A DNA stretch of 64,000 nucleotides from Streptomyces torulosus (GCF_001419765.1 NZ_LIRK01000262.1:1-64000), one strand, 5' to 3'. Positions 1 through 8,512 are shown, counted from the first letter of the stretch. Program-made: numbers and translations. Notes: generated by a model not told the origin, from the sequence alone.

Positions 1-1
1 G

Positions 2-481
2 CCCCCGATCGACGCCACCCCCACCGAACAAAGCACCTACGATGCCCAGAACGCCGTACGCCTTCCCCAGGGGCGCAGATACAACAAAGCGGTAACCCTC
101 GTCACCGAGAACGACGAGGAACCCGAGACCATCATCATGCGCACCCTCGAAGACGACCTCATTCCGGCCTTCGAGTACAAACCCAGGTACGTCGGCAACC
201 GCCCCTGGGTCGACCTGTTCGACAATGCGCTGTCCGAAGTGATGGGTGAAGCCACGCCAGCAACGGACACCACCCTCCAGGGGCGGGACCCCGCGTCGGA
301 CGACATCGTCGGATCCGCCGAGAAGCCCGCCGACGCCGAACCCGGCCCCGCCGTAGAGGGGCACCCACAGCTGGCCGCGACCCAAGAAGCTCCACACGAG
401 CCTGCGAGCCCACCGGTTCAGGCAGGCTCACCGCCTCGACGGATACGCCCCCGACGGACCTCTGGGAAGGGGGCGAAGTGA
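2..481 (+). CDS. C-terminal part of an unrecognised protein, open at the left edge
   Basis: The reading frame is open from base 2 to a TGA at 479-481, so about 159 residues of a longer protein are visible. I do not recognise a family. The first ~80 residues look like an ordinary folded domain with acidic patches and an aromatic segment around FEYKPRYVGNRPWVDLF. The last ~70 residues are low-complexity (Pro, Ala, Glu, Gly) and end in a basic RRIRPRRTSGKG tail, as in many plasmid and integrative-element proteins of Streptomyces. The next gene starts inside the stop codon (GTGA overlap), so the two are translationally coupled. Placement in an element backbone is inference. Confidence 0.6.
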   Translation, partial: PPIDATPTEQSTYDAQNAVRLPQGRRYNKAVTLVTENDEEPETIIMRTLEDDLIPAFEYKPRYVGNRPWVDLFDNALSEVMGEATPATDTTLQGRDPASDDIVGSAEKPADAEPGPAVEGHPQLAATQEAPHEPASPPVQAGSPPRRIRPRRTSGKGAK

Positions 482-807
482 CCGTGGACGTCGACCAGCT
501 GTGCCCCTCCTGCGGCGTCGCCCCCGGGAACCTTCACGAGAAACGGTGCGACGTGGCCCGATGCGCCGCCACGGGAAGGCAGCGGAGCGGCTGCCACCAC
601 GGGGAGGGCTGCAACACCATGTGGACCGGTCAATACCCGGGGTTCGCCGAGGCCATCGAGTACGGGTACTTCGCGCGCCTGGTCCCCGGCGCGGGCTGGC
701 AGGAGTGTGCCGCCGACGCCCCGGATGCGATGCCGGACCTCAACCGGCTGTACCGCGACTGCCACTGGGATCCCCGTACCCAGCGCATGGTTCGTCACGC
801 TCGTTGA
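478..807 (+). CDS. Small Cys/His-rich zinc-binding protein, element-type hypothetical
   Basis: A 109-residue protein that starts at a GTG overlapping the previous stop. The N-terminus has a metal-site pattern: CPSCG, then an H four residues before C in HEKRC, then DVARC, then C-H-H-x-x-x-C around GCHHGEGC. This suggests one or two zinc sites. The rest is rich in Trp, Tyr and acidic residues (CNTMWTGQYPGFAEAIEYGYFARL). The Cys-rich start followed by DVARC is familiar from hypothetical proteins of Streptomyces plasmids, phages and integrative elements, but no function is known to me. Coupling to the upstream gene implies a joint role. It is followed by a hairpin terminator. Confidence 0.7.
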   Translation: MTVDVDQLCPSCGVAPGNLHEKRCDVARCAATGRQRSGCHHGEGCNTMWTGQYPGFAEAIEYGYFARLVPGAGWQECAADAPDAMPDLNRLYRDCHWDPRTQRMVRHAR

Positions 808-916
808 CCGGTTCGGGCCGGCCCCGGCAATAGCCGAAAGCGCCCCGTTGTAGCTCCGGCTGGCCGCCTGAACGGGTTGTCTTCTTCTACGAAGACGTTC
901 GGCTTGTGGTGATTGC

Positions 917-958
917 CATAGAGGCTCCGCCCCTACGCAGAGGGGAGGGGCCTCTATG
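917..958. terminator. Bidirectional hairpin terminator between convergent genes
   Basis: A perfect 9-bp inverted repeat (CATAGAGGC at 917-925 and GCCTCTATG at 950-958) encloses a GC-rich loop that can pair further. It lies between the convergent small zinc protein (ending 807) and the CoiA-like gene (ending 1036), so it could serve both. The flank after it (CTCTATGCGTTGGAA) resembles the flank of the hairpin at 6111-6139. Confidence 0.55.
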
Positions 959-1035
959 CGTTGGAACAAACGGAGAGCTGAGGATGCTACGCACCCAAGC
1001 GTTTTGAACGGACACTGGTAATGGTCGCCCAGGCC

Positions 1036-2253
1036 TCAAATGTTCTGTCCTGTTTCGACGGTGACGACTCGTGTTCCGGGCGGGGCTGCCTCTCTTAGGG
1101 CTGCGGCCTCGTCAGGGATGGTGAATAGCACCAAGCCGAGTTGCTCCACTAATTTCATGTCGAGTTTGGTGGGATCGGGACGAATCAGGCCGTACCAGCC
1201 CCTGGTCGACCCGGGCACGGCCGAGCCGATTGTGACTAGGACACCGCAGCCGAAGTGATAAGCGGTCGCAGTCAGATGAACGAATGCTGGCTTGCCGGTC
1301 TCGGCACGAGCCTGTGCCAACGCGGTGTCCTCCAGCCGCTGCCGGGCGGCGGGAGCTAGCGTCTCCTGCCACTCGCTGACAAAGGGGGCATTGGCCTCGG
1401 GGAACCGGCGAGCTGCGTACTCAATCTGCTGGGTGCGCCAACGCTCCCTGCCGACACGCTCCTCCTCTGCATAGGCCTCGGCCTCCGCAAGTGCACCCGC
1501 TGTCGCCCACAGCCATCGCCAGACGCCCGTGCTCCCCAGACTCATTGGACCTGCCGGGGCATGGGGCAGAAGGGCGGCATTGAGAACACGGACCACTACC
1601 TCCCTCAGAGGGGCCTCACAGTCGCCCTCCCAGTGTCCGTGCCGACCAGCCGGGCACGTACGATGGCCGTGGCTGCAGGTACATTCCTCGGTGACGAACC
1701 GTGCTGGACCGGCCTCCACGGCATAGCCTCCGCCGTCTGCGATTTTCACGAGCAGCGACGGGGCGGACCCCAGCCAATTCCTGGATTGGTTGGATACCCA
1801 GCACACCCCAATGTCGTCGGCAGCGTAGCGAGCAGTGCGCTCTTCTATGTCCGCGTTGGTGGTCGCGGATAGCTGAACCTCCCAGGCCCAGCGATTGGTG
1901 CCATCGGGACTGGCCGACAACACATCCGCCCGCCATCGTCCCTCGGGCCCGGCCGCTTCCACGGATGCCTGATGACCCGCAGCCCGAATGGCACTAGCCA
2001 GCGCCAGCTTCAGTCGGTGGTGTGCCACCGACTCGCCCGCCAGGGCACACCGCCGAGACGCTCCCGAATCATGTGCGAAGAACCGGATGCTGCCTGGGGA
2101 GAGTTTGGCGTGAACGCGATTGTGGCAGGCCGGACATAACAGGACCGGTCGAGGCCGTACCCTGTGCACGGTTGACCAATCCCGCCCGCATCCGAGATCC
2201 GATTGAGTTGCGTCCAGGATCCCGACGGCGGGATCAATTGCTGTAAGGCCCAT
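1036..2253 (-). CDS. Competence protein CoiA-like nuclease
   Basis: A 405-residue cytoplasmic protein resembling the CoiA-like family, a restriction-endonuclease-fold group linked to DNA processing. A CPAC zinc-type motif (C40, C43) in LLCPACHNRVHAKL is followed by the RFFAH region, the helix HHRLKLALA (H79, K82), RADV (D110) and WEVQ (E125, Q127). D110 and ExQ form the expected PD-(D/E)xK-like catalytic pattern. A second Cys/His cluster (CTCSHGHRTCPAGRHGHWEGDC) begins near residue 191. It starts only 24 bp after the subtilase stop on the same strand and so closes an AAA-subtilase-nuclease operon. Nuclease activity is inferred from family motifs. Confidence 0.72.
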   Translation of the reverse strand: MGLTAIDPAVGILDATQSDLGCGRDWSTVHRVRPRPVLLCPACHNRVHAKLSPGSIRFFAHDSGASRRCALAGESVAHHRLKLALASAIRAAGHQASVEAAGPEGRWRADVLSASPDGTNRWAWEVQLSATTNADIEERTARYAADDIGVCWVSNQSRNWLGSAPSLLVKIADGGGYAVEAGPARFVTEECTCSHGHRTCPAGRHGHWEGDCEAPLREVVVRVLNAALLPHAPAGPMSLGSTGVWRWLWATAGALAEAEAYAEEERVGRERWRTQQIEYAARRFPEANAPFVSEWQETLAPAARQRLEDTALAQARAETGKPAFVHLTATAYHFGCGVLVTIGSAVPGSTRGWYGLIRPDPTKLDMKLVEQLGLVLFTIPDEAAALREAAPPGTRVVTVETGQNI

Positions 2254-2277
2254 TTCTATCCCCCCGTTCCGTAATGC

Positions 2278-4908
2278 TTAGAACAGGCGTGCCTCGAGGG
2301 CGATGGCTGTGTCTGTTGTGGTGCTTAGTTCAACAGGGACGGAGACTCCGAGCTGGATCGCCGTGGGGGTATACAGATCGGCGCTGACCTCAGGCGTGGT
2401 CAAGGAGACCAGCAGGCCGTAGGTGACGCTCCGGCCGATGCGGTCGGAGCTGTTGTGGTACTTCCACCAGCCGCCAGCGGGGTAGACGGCAAGGACACCG
2501 CAGTCGGCCAGCTCCCGAGCAGTGCCTTTCCAGATGTCGGCGTGCAGGCAGCCGCGGTCGCGATTGGTTGGGCCGACGAGCCAGTTCTTGTCGGCGTCGA
2601 AAGGCCGGATGGTCGTACGGGCGTCATCTTCTGCCTGGGCGGCTCGGGCGATCCGTCTCTCGAACTCCTCCATGGGCTCAAATGGGCCTTTGAGAGCAAA
2701 GCGGAGACGATGGGAGGCATAGGTGTGCTGCCCGAGCATGCCGCGCCGACCGGGATTTGGCTCGATGAAGTAGGACAGCGTTACTCGCAGATGCACATCC
2801 TCGGCGTCCAGGTCCAGCAACTGCTCACGCGGCCAGGGAAGCTCGTGCAGTTTCAGCTCGCCAAGGCGCACCGCGCTGCCGTCGCGGACGAAGGGCTTCA
2901 AAGAACCCTGAACGATCATGGTGACTGCACTGGCGGTACTGGACAGCACTCGCTCTTGGCTGGGCACTCCCCAGCCGTAGCGTCGCAGCACGGTGCGGGC
3001 GAGCTGGCCCGCACCGATCTTGCGGCGGCCGTTGCGGTTATAGACGCCGTCGATCATGGCACTGGTCCACTGGGCTTCATGCACGAGCAGGCCACGGATG
3101 GTTTCTGCGCGCAGGTTGGGATAGCGGGTGTAAGCGAGGGCTGCAAGACGAGCAGCCTGCGCCGTCGCTGCGCTCGTGGCATCGATCGTGGTAAGCAACT
3201 GACCGAGGTGAGAGCGGGCAGTGGTGGTGAGAGAGACCGCATCGTGGCTGCTGACTTCGGTCAGGTCAGAATCGACCAGAAGGTTGCCTCCCTCCATCAC
3301 GACGTCGGGCTTCAGAGCCGCGGCGTCGCGGAACATCACAGAGGTGCGGCTGTGCGGGGACAGTAGTCCGGGCGCGGCAACCGCGCGGTAGCCGGCGAAG
3401 TCGGCGGCGGTAGGCACATGATCAAGCTCGGTGTGAGCGCCAACCGTGAGCGCATTCCAGGCCTGCGCAGGATCCTCAATCCGGGAGGTATCGCACAAGT
3501 CTAAATATGTGGCAATTCCACTTTCGTCGACCAGGTCGCTGGCGCGGTGATCGCGGACGTTGCCGGCAGAGACAACGATCAAGCGAGCTTGATCGGGTTC
3601 TGGTGGCCCGATCAGATCGATACGGTCGTGCGTCACCGTCACGTCGGTGCCAACTGCGAGAGCGTCTACCGCCGCAGACCACAGAGTCGCCGTTCCGTCA
3701 GTTCCGTTGATGCCCTGCCCGGACTCAGCTGTCACGGCCATGGCGAACACACGTGTCCGCAACTGCTCGGGATTCGCTGTTTCGGCTGTGGCGACCGCCG
3801 TCGCCGTCACCTCCCCGAACGGCCGCGGTGTGTCTGGGGCTCTTCGTGGAAGGATCTTGACCGACTCCAAATGATGGTCCAGCTGCACTGCCGCGGGCGA
3901 GGAGAGTGCGTCGTCAAGATTCCCGAAGGCAGCCAGACCGGCCATCCGCGTGCCATGCCCACGCGGGTCGTTATCGTCCGGCCCCTCTTCGCTGATGACG
4001 CTGTGAGCGCCGACCAGAACGGAGCGCAGCAAGGGATGCTCCTGGTCCACACCGGTATCAAGCAGCGTGATTGCGGGCGCGCCAGCTGCCGGAGGGCGAA
4101 GACGGCCGACGAGATCGACCACGAAGTCACGATGCAGGTCCCGCAGCTCACGGCTGTGGAACTCCTCAGTGAACGTCGGCTTGCGGATCTCAGACGGACA
4201 CGCGTTCGTGCGCAGGATCTGGGTCAGCCCGCGCACGCTGGTGCGCAATTGGGCGACCCGGAAACGCCCGATTCCAACGGTTCGCCGCAGCATCTTCCAG
4301 TCGTGGACCCGCGACAGGTGCCGAAGAGTCTCCACGGGGTCCGCCTCGCTGAGCGTGGGGTCAAGCCACAACTCCCACCACATCGCAGCACCGGGATCAG
4401 GAAGTGGATCTTCCTCCTGCCACAGACTCTCTACCGTGGCCTGTTCGATCTGCTCAATGTTGGCAACCAGTGCAGCATGCTTGGGTTTGCCGGACCGGGT
4501 GTTCTCGGTGAACTGGTCGATCTTCCGCAGAAGCATGGGCGCCGACCCGTCAGGCACCCACACCACGGCTTCCTGCGGCTTTTCCCCATCGGCCTCGTGG
4601 ACGCTCATGAGCGTCAGCCCTGATTTGTCGAGCGAGTCCAGCTTCAGCTCATGCTCTGGAGCCGCCTCCAACCGGATGGCGAACCCGTCCGCGCGATCAC
4701 GAGGATCCAACGAGTTGCGCGCGCTGAGGGCCTCCGCCTGCACATCCTCGATTTTGCTGATCAGCCGAGCCGAATGCCCAGGACGATCGGAGGAACGGTC
4801 AACCAGTATCTGCGCCTGTCCAGCCGCTCGGGGTGGCTTGGGCGTCAGAGTGCGCGGTGACCACGGAACTAGGAGATGGGGGACGCTCGGAGGGGGACCC
4901 TCAGGCAT
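2278..4908 (-). CDS. Cytoplasmic S8 (subtilisin-like) peptidase paired with an AAA+ ATPase
   Basis: An 876-residue serine peptidase with no signal peptide. The N-terminal ~270 residues form a family-specific extension. The catalytic core follows: TLLDTGVD (Asp284), DPRGHGT (His318), the oxyanion Asn450 in VVSAGN, and the nucleophile Ser579 in DATSAATAQAA, a variant of the usual GTSMATP. The last ~230 residues form a C-terminal domain. It starts inside the 3' end of the ATPase gene (8-bp overlap) with no clear ribosome site, so it is probably translated by coupling. Such S8/AAA pairs recur in bacterial accessory regions and are usually suspected of toxin/control or defence roles. The intact triad argues for an active protease; the target is unknown. 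Confidence 0.85.
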   Translation of the reverse strand: MPEGPPPSVPHLLVPWSPRTLTPKPPRAAGQAQILVDRSSDRPGHSARLISKIEDVQAEALSARNSLDPRDRADGFAIRLEAAPEHELKLDSLDKSGLTLMSVHEADGEKPQEAVVWVPDGSAPMLLRKIDQFTENTRSGKPKHAALVANIEQIEQATVESLWQEEDPLPDPGAAMWWELWLDPTLSEADPVETLRHLSRVHDWKMLRRTVGIGRFRVAQLRTSVRGLTQILRTNACPSEIRKPTFTEEFHSRELRDLHRDFVVDLVGRLRPPAAGAPAITLLDTGVDQEHPLLRSVLVGAHSVISEEGPDDNDPRGHGTRMAGLAAFGNLDDALSSPAAVQLDHHLESVKILPRRAPDTPRPFGEVTATAVATAETANPEQLRTRVFAMAVTAESGQGINGTDGTATLWSAAVDALAVGTDVTVTHDRIDLIGPPEPDQARLIVVSAGNVRDHRASDLVDESGIATYLDLCDTSRIEDPAQAWNALTVGAHTELDHVPTAADFAGYRAVAAPGLLSPHSRTSVMFRDAAALKPDVVMEGGNLLVDSDLTEVSSHDAVSLTTTARSHLGQLLTTIDATSAATAQAARLAALAYTRYPNLRAETIRGLLVHEAQWTSAMIDGVYNRNGRRKIGAGQLARTVLRRYGWGVPSQERVLSSTASAVTMIVQGSLKPFVRDGSAVRLGELKLHELPWPREQLLDLDAEDVHLRVTLSYFIEPNPGRRGMLGQHTYASHRLRFALKGPFEPMEEFERRIARAAQAEDDARTTIRPFDADKNWLVGPTNRDRGCLHADIWKGTARELADCGVLAVYPAGGWWKYHNSSDRIGRSVTYGLLVSLTTPEVSADLYTPTAIQLGVSVPVELSTTTDTAIALEARLF

Positions 4909-5881
4909 GACGCAGGAGGTGCCTTTCGTTCAGGGCGTCCCTCAACTGGTCGGCGTCGATCGTGTCGCTTCCCCCGAGGATCGCCCGCTTGGCGGCTGCC
5001 TCGGCAGCCTTGACCAGCTCAGCGTGACTCAGCTGCTCCGTGAGAGCAGAGAGATCTCCCCACGCTACCCCTGAGGTGTCCATCGCGGCGAGGCGTCGTC
5101 GCAAAACTTCGATCGCCTGGTCTGCCGAAGGCTGCCCATAGACGATCGCCAAGTCGAACCGGCGGAAAAGCGCACCGTCCAGCAAACGACGGTGATTGGT
5201 GGCTGCTACCACCAGGCTCTCCGCCGGAGCCTGATCCAAGAAGAGCAAAAACGAGTTCAGAATCCGACGAGCCTCGCCGACATCATTGCCATTGCCCCGG
5301 TCAGCACCCAGCGCATCGAACTCGTCAAACAAGTACACAGCCCGAGTCTGCGCTGCGGCATCGAACACCAGGCGCAGCTTCGAAGCCGTCTCCCCCATGA
5401 ACCGGCTGATCAGCCCATCCAAGCGGATCGTAAACAACGGCAGCCCCAGCTCCCGTGCCAACGCTGCCGCCGTCATGCTCTTGCCGGTGCCCGGCGGCCC
5501 AGACAACAGCAGTCGGTGTACCGGCGTGAACCCAAAACGCTCCAAACGGCCGCGCTGGCGCTGCTCATGCAGCACCTTCTCCAAGGCTGTGCGCGTTTCA
5601 TCGGCCAGGGTCATGTCGGCCAACCTGGTCTCTGGATAGTCTGCAGTGAGCAGGCTCGCCAGCTCCCCGCGCGGCTGCACGACAGGAGTAGGCGCGGGCT
5701 GACGGCTGATCTTCTCCGCGCGCGATGCGTCAATCAGCTCTCGCAACTCCGCCGCAAGACGGCTATGGCCCTGACGCGCGGACTTCGCCGCCACCTGCAG
5801 CGCAATGCTGTAGAACCGATCATCATCCCCAGCCGCATGCGCGCTGAGCAGTGCTTTGAGGTGATCGGCGCTCGCCGTCAC
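4901..5881 (-). CDS. AAA+ ATPase partner of the S8 peptidase
   Basis: A 326-residue classical AAA+ protein. The N-terminal ~80 residues are helical, resembling a substrate-adaptor region. Then come Walker A GPPGTGKS (128-135), the pore-loop-like RFMGETASKLR segment, Walker B YLFDEFDAL (183-191), a sensor AATNHRRLLD and an arginine-finger ALFRRFD. The small helical lid completes the module. Residues are intact, so ATP-driven remodelling is expected. It is the first gene of a three-gene leftward operon whose second gene overlaps it by 8 bp. By analogy with other AAA/subtilase pairs it may restrain, activate or feed the protease; which of these cannot be told from sequence. Confidence 0.85.
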   Translation of the reverse strand: MTASADHLKALLSAHAAGDDDRFYSIALQVAAKSARQGHSRLAAELRELIDASRAEKISRQPAPTPVVQPRGELASLLTADYPETRLADMTLADETRTALEKVLHEQRQRGRLERFGFTPVHRLLLSGPPGTGKSMTAAALARELGLPLFTIRLDGLISRFMGETASKLRLVFDAAAQTRAVYLFDEFDALGADRGNGNDVGEARRILNSFLLFLDQAPAESLVVAATNHRRLLDGALFRRFDLAIVYGQPSADQAIEVLRRRLAAMDTSGVAWGDLSALTEQLSHAELVKAAEAAAKRAILGGSDTIDADQLRDALNERHLLRHA

Positions 5882-6110
5882 GGTCCACGCCTCCCTCGCT
5901 CCTAGGTTCAGCCACCGTAACGCGAACCTCGGACAGTCAGCACCACTCCCGCCGACAGCCGGGCCTCATGGTAATTGTTCCCAGCCAGGGCCTAGGTCAG
6001 CGCGCCTTCCCCTGTCTGGCCGCCGACTCCGCGGGTGTCTCCTGGAGCGGCCGGCCACTAGCACTCGGACAAGCTCTGCGTAGACGTCTGGCCTGCGGAA
6101 AGGCCACAGG

Positions 6111-6139
6111 GGCTCCGCCCCGACACCCGGGGCGGAGCC
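6111..6139. terminator. Strong GC hairpin, terminator-like
   Basis: A perfect 11-bp inverted repeat: GGCTCCGCCCC at 6111-6121 and GGGGCGGAGCC at 6129-6139, with a 7-nt loop. It is followed by CTCTCTACGTTGGAAAGGG, matching the flank of the 917-958 hairpin (CTCTATGCGTTGGAA). No T-run follows, which is usual in Streptomyces. Confidence 0.5.
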
Positions 6140-6220
6140 TCTCTACGTTGGAAAGGGAATCCGCTGCGGACGGGTTCGACACCACCTCCGAGCTGACGTA
6201 AGCGCCCGATGACAGCCTGG

Positions 6221-6269
6221 TGTGCCCCACTGACACTCCGGCGCGGTGTCAGGACGCCGCTGGGGCACA
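6221..6269 (-). terminator. Nested hairpin downstream of the HEPN gene
   Basis: The outer arms TGTGCCCCA (6221-6229) and TGGGGCACA (6261-6269) are perfectly complementary and enclose an inner pair TGACAC (6231-6236) and GTGTCA (6246-6251). It starts 7 bp past the stop codon of the leftward HEPN gene, so a terminator role is the simplest reading. Confidence 0.5.
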
Positions 6270-6275
6270 AGTGCC

Positions 6276-7715
6276 TCACGGTGCGAGGTCTGGCGGGGCC
6301 TGACGCGGTGGAGTACGGGTGAAGAAGACCGTCAGTGGATCCGTGACTACGTTCTGGCGGACTGCGTCAGAGGTCAATGCCGTATCCAGACGCTTTCCTA
6401 GATCAGGGCCAGCCGCGGCTGCGGTGATCAGCCAGCGCAGAGTCACGTTCGTGGCAAGCTTCCGGAGATCATGCAGGTGCTGGACGTCTTCCCTCGTGTC
6501 GTCGCCGTGAGCATACTTCGACCGGCTGTCGTAGCTCGTGGACACCATGTCGAGCACTCGTTCGCGGGTCTCGTCGGTCATCCAGAGCATTGCCGCGCGC
6601 TGCTTGATCTTCTGGGCGACCCCGCTGTTCCCATTACCGGTCAGCAGCGCCTCCATCGCGATGACGTACTGCAGCGTGATCTCGTCTGCCTCCTCTTCCC
6701 AGATGGATCCGTCAATATGCGTGCGGTGGGAGGCGCGCACTAGGTGCTTTGCTGCACGCTCCAAGCGACGTGCCCGCTTTTTGCCAGCTTTCGTGGTGTC
6801 CGCCAGGACGATGTCGATCAGTGAATCAACGGCGTTACAGAAAGTGAGGAATCGGGGCATCTCCTCTTGCGACACCTCGTAGAGACCCCTTTGGCGCCGC
6901 TCCACTTCCACCTCTTCTCCCTGCTCATTGACGAAGATGTCCATCGTCCAGGGAACCGCACCGCTGCGGCGATCGATGCGTCGGCCACGCTCGACCACGA
7001 ACCAGGCATCCATGTGGCACGCCACATCGCTGCGCCACAACAGCAGGATGAACAGCGGCCGCCAGTGATGCAGCTCGGGCCGGGTTGGAAGGTCCATGAG
7101 CGGCCAGCGAAGGCCGTGGACCAGCTCCCCTTCCGGATCGTCACGGCACAGGAAGGCGGCACCGTCGAGCAACTTCGGGTCCATCTCAGACCGCTCCAAC
7201 ACGTCGCACACCGCCCGGGCCGTGGGCAGTGCCAGGAGCTGACGCAAGTCCTCGGCCGTCGCCGACTTTAAGCTGTACCCACCGACCGAGACCAAAGTGC
7301 CCTTGGGTATCTGGGCGTCCAGAAGAAGCCAGTCCTCTGGCATCGGCAACGGAGACTGGCAGAAGGTCACGAACTCCGCGACGGCGGTGCCCACCTGCAG
7401 GTCGTCGCTGTGCTGGTAGGACCGTGGACAGCACTGGTCGTTCACAGGTAGGCCGTTGGTGATGGCCTGCGCAGCCCGGGCGAGGCCGGTCATACCCAGT
7501 AGCGTCGCATCCCGTAGCTCTCCCTCGCTCGTGTAGAGATCTGGGCGCACAGTCAGCGGAACTGTCGCCTGTACTGCGGCCCGTACCGATGCCCATGCCG
7601 GGAAGCGGCTCATGGCATTCACGAGTGCGGCGCCGGACTCGATGGAAATCCCCGCCTGCCTCACCTCGTTGAACCAGGCATACAGACAGGTTGCCAAGTC
7701 CGGAGCGGTGTTCAT
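6276..7715 (-). CDS. Apea-like HEPN domain protein, putative RNase effector
   Basis: A 479-residue protein. The N-terminal ~290 residues are a family-specific sensor-like region with no motif I recognise. The C-terminal ~170 residues look like an Apea-type HEPN domain: a helix with a basic cluster (KKRARRLERAAKHL), the conserved segment LQYVIAMEALLTG, and the catalytic RxxxxH motif RSKYAH at 398-403. HEPN domains with an intact RxxxxH are usually metal-independent RNases of toxin, abortive-infection and CRISPR systems. It stands alone on the minus strand, 395 bp upstream of the ATPase-protease operon. Whether it works with that operon is unknown. Confidence 0.7.
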   Translation of the reverse strand: MNTAPDLATCLYAWFNEVRQAGISIESGAALVNAMSRFPAWASVRAAVQATVPLTVRPDLYTSEGELRDATLLGMTGLARAAQAITNGLPVNDQCCPRSYQHSDDLQVGTAVAEFVTFCQSPLPMPEDWLLLDAQIPKGTLVSVGGYSLKSATAEDLRQLLALPTARAVCDVLERSEMDPKLLDGAAFLCRDDPEGELVHGLRWPLMDLPTRPELHHWRPLFILLLWRSDVACHMDAWFVVERGRRIDRRSGAVPWTMDIFVNEQGEEVEVERRQRGLYEVSQEEMPRFLTFCNAVDSLIDIVLADTTKAGKKRARRLERAAKHLVRASHRTHIDGSIWEEEADEITLQYVIAMEALLTGNGNSGVAQKIKQRAAMLWMTDETRERVLDMVSTSYDSRSKYAHGDDTREDVQHLHDLRKLATNVTLRWLITAAAAGPDLGKRLDTALTSDAVRQNVVTDPLTVFFTRTPPRQAPPDLAP

Positions 7716-8129
7716 GCCGGCACGCTACCGACATTTGGGGCCATGGGTCACTCCAAATCCGGGGGTTGGTGTCGGTCGCTGAGGGTGAGACTGCGTCGCG
7801 CCCCGCCTCCTCGGCCAGTGGGCTCGACGTACACGAGGTGCTGGCGGGGTTGCCGTCGTGGATGCTTGGTCCCCCTTCTGGCCGGGAGCGGAGCATCTGC
7901 GCAGGGGAAGGGAAATCCGCTGCGTTCACCTTGGAGCGCCCTCTCCGAGCAGGTTAGACGGCTGCCCAAAGGCTGGGCTTGTCCATCCGCGAGGGTGTCG
8001 GGACGCAGTTGGGACGCAAGGATAGGAACAAACCGGCAAAGACGCAGGCGCGTAAACACGGTGCGCCCATTCTGACCTGCAGAAATGTCACGAATGGACG
8101 TTGATCGGCAAGGACCGCCAAGATCCTCA
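7716..8129. other. Non-coding end of an integrative element, with possible integrase tail
   Basis: No credible complete gene. Bases ~7906-8129 align over about 220 bp with ~26,398-26,621, both starting near AATCCGCTGCG and running into the tRNA fragment. In one rightward frame (stop at 8102-8104) the last ~45 codons read like the basic tail of an actinomycete tyrosine integrase (GVGTQLGRKDRNK). In the second copy a 1-nt deletion breaks that frame. The integrase reading is inference. Confidence 0.5.
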
Positions 8130-8179
8130 AAGGACTCATAATCCGTCGGCCGTGGGTTCGAGTCCCACCCGCCCCACCA
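8130..8179 (+). repeat. tRNA(CAT) 3'-half, attachment-site direct repeat, copy 1
   Basis: Fifty bases identical to 26,622-26,671. From 8132 it reads as the anticodon loop CTCATAA with its 3' stem, variable loop, T-arm (GTGGGTTCGAGTCCCAC), acceptor 3' strand and CCA of a CAT-anticodon tRNA (Met type). The 5' half of a tRNA is absent: the upstream bases do not restore the D-arm or the 5' acceptor strand. It is therefore a 3'-end copy left by tRNA-targeted integration, not a functional tRNA gene. Confidence 0.8.
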
Positions 8180-8456
8180 CTCGCTACGCGAGAAGAATCG
8201 ATCTGACCAGCAACTATGCGAGCTTGGCAGCGAGTTGGGGGACGCTCGTAGAGCGTCTCGATACGAGTCTTCATGATCGGCAGGACAGATTCGGGACGCC
8301 GATTACGGTCAAGTCGGTCATAGGGCCCATGGGGTGATTCGTGTCGGGGTGCAGCAGGCCCCGCTGATCCGTCCTGCGTCGGAAAGCAGCCCAAATGGAA
8401 ACGCCTCGGCATCCTGCGCACTCCCTTGAGCGGTCTGTCGCGGTCGGTGGGCGTAT

Positions 8457-8492
8457 GCAATGTTGGCGATGTATCTTGGATACATACATTGC
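8457..8492. promoter_or_regulatory. Probable VapB operator
   Basis: A perfect inverted repeat ATGTATC-TTG-GATACAT (8469-8485) is nested inside a second pair, GCAATGT (8457-8463) and ACATTGC (8486-8492). It is AT-rich against its surroundings and lies 20-55 bp upstream of the vapB start. This fits the usual autorepression of type II toxin-antitoxin operons. Confidence 0.6.
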
Positions 8493-8512
8493 GTATGTTG
8501 GAGGTGTCCCCG

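Larger units (their letters stand above)
5882..6275. other. 394-bp non-coding gap with two hairpins and an element-end relic
   Basis: No credible gene. The gap holds a strong hairpin (6111-6139), the phrase AATCCGCTGCG at 6158-6168 that also occurs in the two element-end regions near 7914 and 26,407, and a nested hairpin (6221-6269) just downstream of the HEPN gene stop. Upstream of 5881 it should contain the promoter for the ATPase operon, but I see no convincing -35/-10 pair. Confidence 0.5.

Noticed and set aside
8130-8179. A tRNA-Met gene
   Set aside because: Only the anticodon loop and 3' half are present; the D-arm and 5' acceptor strand cannot be formed from upstream sequence. The same holds at 26,622-26,671.
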